From Bolinopsis microptera (Eukaryota; Ctenophora; Tentaculata; Lobata; Bolinopsidae), in assembly GCF_026151205.1 (NCBI RefSeq), contig NC_087076.1, positions 9,090,902 through 9,154,901 of the forward strand: DNA of 64,000 nt, written 5' to 3'. The notes under the pieces were generated by a model. It was not told where the DNA came from. It did not search any database and was given only the letters and a program-made list of their open reading frames with translations. Below, piece by piece: positions 25,045 to 35,300 of this stretch (the stretch's first letter is position 1; each line of letters opens with the position of its first letter). A program made the translations under genes and the position numbers.

Positions 25045-25953
25045 ATGGCAGCAACTTCAGATATTGAACTAAAGAGTGAAGGAACATTTCACACCACCCG
25101 TGAATCAGATGATCACGTAAGAACGGAACTAAAAACAGAACTGCTGCAACTAATAGGTCGACAGGAGACGAGAGAAAGGTCCGAGGTAACCCTGGATACA
25201 GATAAGGTATCTGTTAACACTATGGGTACAGTTGACAATGATGAGACTAGTGTGTCAAATACCGCGTCATATATTACACCTGAACCTACAAAGTCGCTTA
25301 TCAACATCAGTCTTATCACTTCAAATTCAGCGAAACGAAAAGATCCCAACAAATACCAATGTTCAGTTTGCCCGTTTTCCGCGAACATAAAATCGAAACT
25401 CTCCACTCACGAGCGCGGTCACAGCAGCAGTAAAGCCTTCAGATGTACACAGTGTTCCTTTACAGCAGCCCAGAAGTCTCACCTCAACAGACATCTGAGA
25501 CTGCACTCTGGAGACGTGTACAGGTGTCCGCTGTGTCCGTACGTGGCTACTGATAGATCTTATCTGGTGACTCACAACAGGATTCATACCGGAGAAAAAC
25601 CATTTAAGTGTACAGAATGTACGTTTCAGTCAGCTCATAAAGCTACCATGAATGTTCATCTGAGAGCTCATGCGGGGAAGAAACCGGTGAGACCATTTCA
25701 GTGTTCGGACTGTTCTTACTCAGCTACTTGTCAATCTAAAATGGTAATACATCAGAGGAGTCACTCCGGGGAGAAGCCGTTTAAATGTCCAGAATGTTCT
25801 TTTGCTGCTCCTCAGAGGTCGTTGTTGACGAAACATCAGCGAATGCATGCGGAGGACAAACCTTTTAAATGTGATGAGTGTAAGTTCGCTTCAGCTTACA
25901 AGGGTAACTACACCAAACACTTAAAAACTCATGCTAACAAGTTTTTTCAATGA
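25045..25953 (+). CDS. C2H2 zinc-finger protein, seven fingers
   Basis: One uninterrupted exon of 302 codons from the ATG at 25045 to TGA. The first ~108 residues are Ser/Thr/Glu-rich with no recognised domain. Then come seven C-x2-C-x12-H-x3-H fingers: CSVCPFSAN, CTQCSFTAA, CPLCPYVAT, CTECTFQSA, CSDCSYSAT, CPECSFAAP and CDECKFASA. Canonical or near-canonical linkers (HTGEKPFKC, HSGEKPFKC) occur between fingers 3-4 and 5-6. The repeated C-x2-C-x-[FY] pattern is that of many animal polyzinc-finger transcription regulators; orthology cannot be assigned. It should bind DNA in the nucleus. An upstream exon cannot be excluded. Confidence 0.88.
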   Translation: MAATSDIELKSEGTFHTTRESDDHVRTELKTELLQLIGRQETRERSEVTLDTDKVSVNTMGTVDNDETSVSNTASYITPEPTKSLINISLITSNSAKRKDPNKYQCSVCPFSANIKSKLSTHERGHSSSKAFRCTQCSFTAAQKSHLNRHLRLHSGDVYRCPLCPYVATDRSYLVTHNRIHTGEKPFKCTECTFQSAHKATMNVHLRAHAGKKPVRPFQCSDCSYSATCQSKMVIHQRSHSGEKPFKCPECSFAAPQRSLLTKHQRMHAEDKPFKCDECKFASAYKGNYTKHLKTHANKFFQ

Positions 25954-26305
25954 CTTGAAATATATTTTTGAACTTTTAATTTCATCGAGTTTGTTTCAGT
26001 TGATAACAATGACACTTAAAATGATGCTTTTATTTTGAATGTTTAAATTATGTTGTGTATATTGTATAATATGATATTTTTCCATATAATATATTACGTA
26101 TGTAATTTATAATAATATTTGAATTGCTTCTTGATTTAAAATAATCCTAATATTTTAATTAGTTGGGTAACATGATAGTACATTAGAATGCTGATGATAG
26201 TTGAGCACTGATACGTCAAGGCATTTCAATATTCTTAACCTTAAAACAACTTGCTGGTACCACCTAAAATGTAACATTGCTACCTCATAACAGGAACAAG
26301 GCATT
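25954..26305. other. AT-rich spacer before ATP6V1F
   Basis: 3' flank of the zinc-finger gene and presumed promoter or 5' UTR of the V-ATPase gene. An AG acceptor-like CATAACAG at about 26286-26293 could close a 5' UTR intron. No gene seen. Confidence 0.4.
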
Positions 26306-29300
26306 ATGACGAAGGTAACGATGGCAAAGTCCCATCTGATGGGTCTAGTAGGGGACGAGGACACGTGCACTGCATTCCTACTGGGAGGTATTGGGGAACT
26401 GAACGACAAGCGAGAACCTAATTTCCTTGTTGTGAAGAAAGGTTGGTTTTTATTTTTGCTGCATTACAGTGTAGATCTGGTTAGATGTGATTTGTGAGTA
26501 AGATTGGAGAATTAATATAACGTACTACAATTATAGAATATCACCGTGTGCAGTATTTCATTTTTCAAGTTCATAATTTGTTAGAAATTAGAACTGCATC
26601 CTTAAATTCTAAATGAAGAGAATCTTTAAAACTAGCTCGATTTCAAATCGTTGACATAGGATAAATGAAGTTCCAACTTTTCAATATCAAGGGAATAACA
26701 TGCTTCTTGTCATCCCTAAGCTAGGAACAATTCAATCTGAAAGCTACGTCTATAATGTTTCTCTCTTAAAGGGGATATAATATAGTGTTAATAGAACAAT
26801 CCTATACTCGACATATTGGTTACTTATTGGTTACTTACTTTGCAAACTTAACTTGTCTGCCGTCTCAGTTCTATTTGATTACTACTCATTTGTCCCTCTG
26901 GTTATCATTTTCGCAACAGTTTCTAGTCTCACGTAACAAACTGTTGTACTTATAAACATTTGTATCTCAAAGTGTTAGAGGCGGAGTCTCTACTTATACT
27001 GTCTCTAAACACTAAGTCTCAGTCAAAAGAGCGTCATTAGTTTCCTTATCAAACGCAAAGGAACACCCACAAGACACGGCTGCAACAAAAATAAAGCAGC
27101 AGATAACAGCAAAGGGTGAAGCGTAGAACAGCAGGTAAACCATGGCAGTTCCCGTTACAGCTCCCAGTTTCCCGGACGAGTTGATAATTCCCGTGGCAGT
27201 GTTCCGTATCATGGTCGGGGAAACTCTCCGGAACAATTAACCAGATCATCATACACACAAACGCGTTGATGATCTTCACAGCTGATGCTATACCAAAGAG
27301 GTAGAGGTTGTTAACACAGATGAACATGAGAGAGAACACAAATATCTGCACCACATTTCCCGCCCTCAGTGGTTTCAGTCTCCCAAAACTGAGGGCTACA
27401 AAGTAAGCAGTGACACACCCCACCAGGGAACCTACAGCAGAGACACTCAGTTTCCACAGGTCGTCCTGAGACAGCGGCAGACACCTGTTCCGGACAGGAG
27501 GTGTGCCGTTGTGTCCACAGAAGTTGGAGATAAAAGCAAGGGGGAGGAACACCAGGATCCCAGTCTCAATGAAGATATTAGCAAAGTACATGGCGCTGAG
27601 GAGAAGTGCCGGTTTCCTGTGTATCTCAGAACCTAGCACCTTCTTAAAGGAGCCCAGCTCAGCACCTTGGTGACACACTACCTTCAGATTGTCCGGTAGT
27701 TGAACTCTGTTTATCTTAGCCATAATCTTCAGAGCCTCCACTGCCCGCTCTGACTGGCCACTGACACACAGGTACCTGGGACTCTCCGGCATTACTATCA
27801 GTAATATCATAGCCGGTACTACCGGTATTGTTATGATGATTATCAGCCATCTCCAGCCTAGAGAGTTAAGGAAGAAATACCCGATGAGGTTGACAGCGAA
27901 CATGGACATGTAGCTTCCCAGGATGGAGATGAGGGGACCCACTGTTCTGTACTTGTTGGGTGAGAACTCAGTGGAGTACACTACCACAGTAGCGAAGTTA
28001 GCTCCAATACAGGCTCCAGCTAGGCCTCTCCAGAACAGGAATATATACTGGTTAGTAGCAGTTGCAGCTCCAATACCAGCTGCTATCAGGATTACTGTTG
28101 TTATTGACATGACACGTCTTCTGCCGTATATGTCAGAGAGTTTGCCACATAGTAGAGCGCCTGAGACAGGTGGTATTAATACTTCACCATTAACTTAATT
28201 AATACTTCACCATTAACTTAATTAATAGTAAATAACCTGATCATTATAAATACGTAATTTATGCAAGTTTAAACCACTGTAAAGAATGTATAAACGTGTA
28301 CATGACACTGTACAATGTATAAACGTGTACATGACACTTTACAATGTACAATGTACTGTATTTTTAATGAACCAGGAAGCTTACTTGCTGCGTAGATGAG
28401 AAATATGGAGATGGTAATAGTAGCCTCAAATTCTTTAGACAGATTCCACTCGCATCTCAGATAAGGAATGATAATAGCAATAAGGGTTAGCTCGGCGTAA
28501 TCAGAATATGCTATCAGGAAACTGATAGTCCAGAATATGTACTGTGCTGGACCCACACCTACGGAAAAGTAGAATGTCAATTCTATAGGTGCAAACTAAA
28601 TATATCAGTTAAACGATAAGTCTAATAAAGCGATGAGCGAAAATAGTTTTACAACTTGAGACTTTGAGAGTAAGCAGCTGGTAATCGAGCATTCTCAGAA
28701 TCTATTACGTTTCTGAGGATATACATGAGGAGGCAAATGAGAAGGTAGCCCTTTTTAGTTACAGACCTATAGTCTCTATGACCATGTTCAGCTCCCACTC
28801 CTCCTCCTCCTGCTGCTCTCCTTCAGCTGTCTCCTCTGCTGTTGCTCCGTAGTCTGGTACCTTGTCATCTGACATGTTAACTTGTACTGTAGTCTCTCTT
28901 TACTCACTAAAGCCAGGTTTACTTGAGTTACCAATGTGTTACCAGGGTTACCAATGTGTTACCAATCTGTTACCAGGGTTACCAATGTGCTACCACGTCA
29001 ATGCTACATCCTTTTTCTGTTCCACAGTTACTGGCATTCACAACTCACAAACTTGCAAAGCAGCAAACGAAGGCAAATGATGCAAAGTGACTAATGTGTC
29101 TTTTTAAAACCGGAAACCGAATCAGGCACAATTATTGGGAAAGTCTTCATTTGAATAATTTATAATGAAATCCCTAAACTGAACTACAATCATTTAATTG
29201 AGGAGATGTATAAAGCATTTAAACTGTAAGATAAAACGATGAGGTAGTAGTTTTATACATTTAAAAGTCTTCATTCAAGCTTGTATAATTGTATGCATTT

Positions 29301-32300
29301 ATACAATATACATATTCAACATTATATTTATGCTATGACAGTTTAATAATTCCATAATGTTATGACAACAAGTTGAAGGATTGGGGAATTTTTTTTTTCA
29401 AATTATTCTTTTCGAACAAAGAAAACACAATTTTTGGGAATATTTAAATACTATGTTAATGTTATAGCAAAAATAAAAATAGTTCGGTATTTAACTCTTT
29501 TGCATCTTAAAAATGTCAGTTATTTGCTTCATCTAAAAAATTCGTTTTCTCAACTAGCAAGTTTTCTCAACTCAGCAAGTTACTTCAATTCAGCAAGTTT
29601 CCAGCTCAGCAAGTTTCTAACCAGGGTGTCCAAACACCCCCAAAATAATTTGGGTTACCTCTTGGATCTGAGTCTTTGTTCCCTGGTTCCACCGCCTTAT
29701 CCTTGTGTATCTGTAGTCTTTCCAACATCATTTTAACAACCTCTGGATTATCCTTTGACACTTCATTTCTCTCGTACGGATCAGACTCCACATCGTACAA
29801 TTGTATCCTGTCTTTAAGATGAGTCCTCAATTTAGACCCCCTACTCATCTCCCTGCCATACTCCAACTCCCAGGGGTCCCCCACAGCTTTAGCCATGTGT
29901 TCTTTATACTGTTTGTAGTTTATGTTAGGTGGAGGGACCCAGGGACCAGGCAGTTGGTGTCCTTGTAACAGCTTCCATTTACCCATCCTGATAGCTGCAT
30001 TATTGTCAGTCTGATCGTAGTTGACCAGGAACTCACTCCTCTCAGTCTTACTCTCCCCAACTATTGCCCTCCACTGGTTCACACCGTCTATACCCTCAAA
30101 TGTGGGTCCAGTACAGTTGGAGCTCTCCACACCACACGCCCCGATGTGAGTGATAGTAGGTAGCCAGTCTGTAACGTGCATTAGTTCGCTGTTAACATCT
30201 CCTCCTTTTAGAAGAGGAGAGTTGATAAAGGAAGCTGACCTGATCCCTCCCTCCCAGTATGTGGCTTTACCTCCACGTAGCGGGTAATTGATCTGACCAA
30301 TGGAGAATCTACCCAACATTCCACCGTTATCCGCAAAGAAGATAAACACAGTGTTCTCCCACAGCCCCGTATCCTTCAGAGTATCAACCACTGCCTTGAC
30401 AGTGTCATCCAGAGCAGACACCATAGCCAGGAGCGTCCTCCTTGTCTCATCCTTCACTACACCTTCATACATGTCGTAGTACTGTGAAGGCACCTCAGCA
30501 GGGAAATGAGGGTTTTGCATGGGCAGGTAGAGGAACAGAGGTTTACTCTTATCATGATCAGATATAACCTTCTTAGCTTGCTGAGTGTAGAGGTATGAGG
30601 AGTATGTAGTGTTAGTGCTCCACAACACCTCATCATCTACACTCCCATCACTCTTCACGGTGTTGTGTCTGAAATCAAACCCGCTCTCTCCGTTAAAGGA
30701 ACCCATCTCCTTTGTGTAATAATCAGTAGCTCCATTGAAGTACCCGTAAAAAGAATCAAACCCCCGTTTTACTGGAGTGTGGCCCCAGGAGCAGTGTCCT
30801 AGATGCCACTTTCCTACACCGTGGGTAGAGTAACCTAGCTTCCTCATGTAGGAGGGTAGGAGTGTAGTTTCGTTAAGAGGTAGTCCGTAGGGCGTGTCAG
30901 GACCTATAACACCATGTTGTAGTCCCAGTCTGGAGGGGTATTTACCTGTCATCAGAGCTCCTCTAGTTGGGGTACATATGGGCTGCACGTAGTATCTGTC
31001 AAATACAGTCCCTGATTTAGCTAGGTCCAGTAGAGTTGGAGCTATTGTTGGAGCGTCGTGCCAGGGGACATCACCCCAACCCAGGTCATCTGCTAGCATC
31101 AGGACGATGTTGGGTTGTTTCAGTGCTGTAACCAACTCCAGTAGTAGTAGGAATAAGACAGGGACTTTGCCAATCCGGGTTATCATTGCTGGTCAAATAT
31201 TTAGATGTTACTGTGCCAAACTAACGGTAAGTAAACTCAACACAAAGAATCAGATGCAACTACTAGAATATGTTAGTGCTGCTGGAAATACTGTAGCTAC
31301 TAACCCACAGTGTTATTAATACAACATCCGGGCAGGTCCCCTGGGGGCTGGGCTGGGTAAATAATACTCGGTAGTGTAAGTTCCTGCTTATTGTACAATC
31401 TATGACGTACAATCTATGACGTACAATATATGACGTACAATCTATGACGTACAATCTATGACGTACAATCTATGACGTACAATCTATGACGTACAATCTG
31501 TGACGTAGAAATGTTGATTTATGTTGATTAATCTATGACGTAGAATACGTGATTTATCTATTCAAATTCATTAGAACATTATCATCACTGAGTCTATTCA
31601 GAAAAAAATCAGAAATTTTCTTGAAAGAATCATCAAATGAGACTATGAGACTCAATAACACTACACGACTTAACCATATAGTTGTACAAACGTAAAGCAG
31701 TAAAGCTATCCTTAAACCCAAACAAACCCATCCAGCTGAAACAAAACAAATGTTGGATATCATCATGTGAATATGATAATCCTTATCCCCTCCCTTATCA
31801 GCAATATCCCTCGTGGGTTGTATCAGATTACTTTACTGTCTCTTTATCTTCTAAGTCGAAGGTCTAACTCACGACTTGTGGGATATTTTGATCGCACTCC
31901 GTCCAATGAAATGACTTGAAATTCGTGATACAAATATTTTGGCAATGACTGGTGTGTTTGTGGAGGGCTGCCAAATCAACTTATAACGATAAGGAAATAT
32001 TTGTACCGAAGAAAATTCTTACAAATACTTCGTATAGTATTACGAATACTTAGAAACTTAGAATTAGCTTGAACAATTTTTCGTGACTTAGCTTTACCGG
32101 GCATCTACATTTGATATTAATTGATAAATACAACGAAATAGATGCTACTATACGATACCAAGTACTGAATACTGACTTTTCATTAATATCCCGTCTGGCA
32201 TTGCACTTCGGTTATTGGTTTTCGTGTTCGGTTATATATTATGTGTGCATACCAAATGCATCTAAGGCTATACTAACTATTTAAATTCCGAGTTATCATG

Positions 32301-35300
32301 TTAGACATTTATCTGACAAATCAATATTTTCTAGATACTACTATTGGAGACATAGAGTCCCATTTGAAGAGACTACTCGCTAGAAAAGACATCGGAATTG
32401 TTCTTATTAACCAGCACGTAAGTTTGAGAATTATATTATTTAAATTTCTCCTCCGGGGGGGGGGGGGGGGGGGGGGGTTGCAACGACCATTAATGTCAGT
32501 AGATGGAATTTTGTCAAAACTGACATTGTCATTAATGGTCATTAATGGTCATTAATTGTCATGAATGGTCATTAATGGTCATTAAATAATTGAAATTCTG
32601 AACTATCTTGGAAGCAACATGTCCAAGAAATTTACAATTATGATCACTTTGTATCATTTCTATAAAGTTTCTCACAGCCCCCTACATAGATTGCCAGAGT
32701 CTCGTTTGAGAAAACGAATTAATATTCGGAGATCGAAATTTTTTGGTACCGGCTGTTTCGAGGGTTCTGTGCCATACCAACCGGGCTGCAAAAATTCTTC
32801 TAAGCCCTGTCAACGTCGAACAATTCGAAAGGGCGACTCATTAAGTTCTACCTTTGTTCCAAAAAAGGCTAAACGTCCCCTTCGTTGCCTCGGTACCATC
32901 TTATCAATGAGTGTCTCTGCTTCAAAAAAGGGCAACTGCAGATCTAGACGAATTCCTGCCGCATCAATTTGTCCCTATCATGATGACAGTGCTCGATTTT
33001 GGGTCAAAACTGCCGAAGGCAGAGTATTGAACTGTAAACGAATTGTTCTATCTAATCCTAGGAAAAGATCAGCTTTTTTGTTGTCCGATTCAGACTGATG
33101 ACGATGTATTTCATGAAGTGCTAAAGTTGAATAAGTTCATCTACTGTATAATTACTATATAATCGACTAGCATAATGATTTGGCTAAAATATAAATCTTG
33201 ATATGATATAAGAACGGGAACGAAGTATTTAATTTTAATACCCGTGTTATTATTATTTTATTATTGATTGTTATTTTACTATTGATACGATCTGATACTC
33301 CTAAATTGCCCTTTGAATTATTATTATTGATAAGTCACCAACTGTTATCTGGTTTAAATCCCGTGGCCGCAAAATTTGTTCTTCATTACATTCGAACTGA
33401 ATAAATGTAATCCCTAACTCACTCTGGAATCCACTCAAGTGATATTCTGGAAGGTCTGCCTAACCACGGAAGATTCTATTCTAAGTTTTCTCTTTCGAAT
33501 CTCTAATTGTAAATGTAAAATAATAACATATACTTGTAGTTAGTTAACTTAAGGTAGGGTCTAAGTGATGCAGGCGTCCGTCCTTTTCGCTCTAAGAAGT
33601 GCCAGAAAAAACATGACCATTAATGTCAGTAGATGAAATTTTGACAAAACTGACATTGTCATTAATGGTCATTAATGGTCATTAATGGTCATTAATGGTC
33701 ATTAATGGTCATTAATGGTCATTAATGGTCGTTGCAACCCCCCCCCCCCTCCTCCGTTATTCGTGAATTATCTGTGGCACTCAAAACTTTGGTAACTTGC
33801 ACAAATGGTTTATGGTTTGTTGCATAACCTTAGCAAACTCATACAAAGATACATCAGGGTATTTGATGATCATTCTGATATCTAGTGCAGCAGCAATACT
33901 ATCGTGTAATTTGTAAACTGTTAGCGCAGCTCCGTGGCATCTTCATATTAATAGACATGTTGTTGTTGGAAATATTTTAGGTTATAACCACGCAAGTGGT
34001 GCAAAACCATCCGAATAGCAGTACTGGCACAGCAACAATAGAAAATAGCAGTACTGGCACAGCAACAATAGAAAATAGCAGTACTGGCACAGCAACAATA
34101 GAAAATAGCAGTACTGGCACAGCAACAATAGAAAATAGCAGTACTGGCACAGCAACAATAAAAAATGTTTTCGCACAAAATTTAAGATTGAGTGATTTGT
34201 GATAATAGAAAATGAAACATGATATCCTCGATAGATCGTTGCTCATTCATCGAACTATTAATTCAATTTTACCCACCAAAAATTGGTTCATATTGGTCAG
34301 TCCTAATTGCTTTGGGCCCACAAAATAAGGCTCAAGTTAACCACAATGGTCACATTTACTTACAACTTATGAACCAACATAATATGCCAAAGAATGCCTA
34401 ATTTTGGAGTTATCCCAGTTATTTACCAAAAACTGATTTTGGCCATGCGTTTTGATAAGAACATGTTGGACACTTCTAGATGCGTTTAAACTAACCGCAG
34501 GGCCGGGGACTGGGGAGTGACGGGGTAAACCGGCAAAAGCTTATCAGTGCAGGGCCTACTTCCAATCGAGGGTGCCCTCGATAAGAATATTAGTTTATAA
34601 CTTCCTGCTCTTTTCAAATAATTATCCGGATAATTTCAGCAGAGGAACTGGAATTTCCGCTAGAATAACAAAATTCTGGAGCGTTGTGAGGTGTTGTGAA
34701 CTTGAGTATAAGCTCATTCAGCTCCAGCAAATTATATTATGTCATCTTAGTGTGAGTTCCAATCATAAATTGTGGTGACTCACGACCCTCGCGTCGATCA
34801 GTGACGTTTGATTTATTGTACTGTGAGCAATTAGGTGATCAGAAAATTTACTAAAGCAAACAAGCGAATAGAAAGGAAAATGTATTATTAACAACATCCA
34901 CATTAATATTAAATGCTGATCAGCTGATTAAGTAAGTGTGCACACCGTAAAAGGTAGAATTAGCAACTCCGTGGAACCTCCCAGCAATACAAATTTAGAC
35001 AATACCTCGTTGATAGGTCTCTGCGAAAATTTCTAAAATTATTGTTTCCCATTATATTATATTTATAAATGAGTAACTTGATGAGGTAGTGAGAAGGAGA
35101 GTCGTGGGTTTGGTAATCTAAGTGGAGTTCGAGATTGGGTGATTTTATTTGATCTGCGAAGAAAGCTTTTAAGTTTCCGATTGAAATGATGGAAACACAA
35201 CTTAGACCAGACCTGGTTATTTTCTCAAGGTCTGCTAAGAAAGTGTTGTGGTGGGAGTTAAAAGTACCCTCTGAAAAACGGATCTCATGAGTACAAACTA

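Noticed and set aside
33948-34246. Repeat-protein frames over the 30-bp minisatellite on both strands
   Set aside because: Openness follows from a unit length divisible by three; no codon logic, start context or flanking coding sequence.
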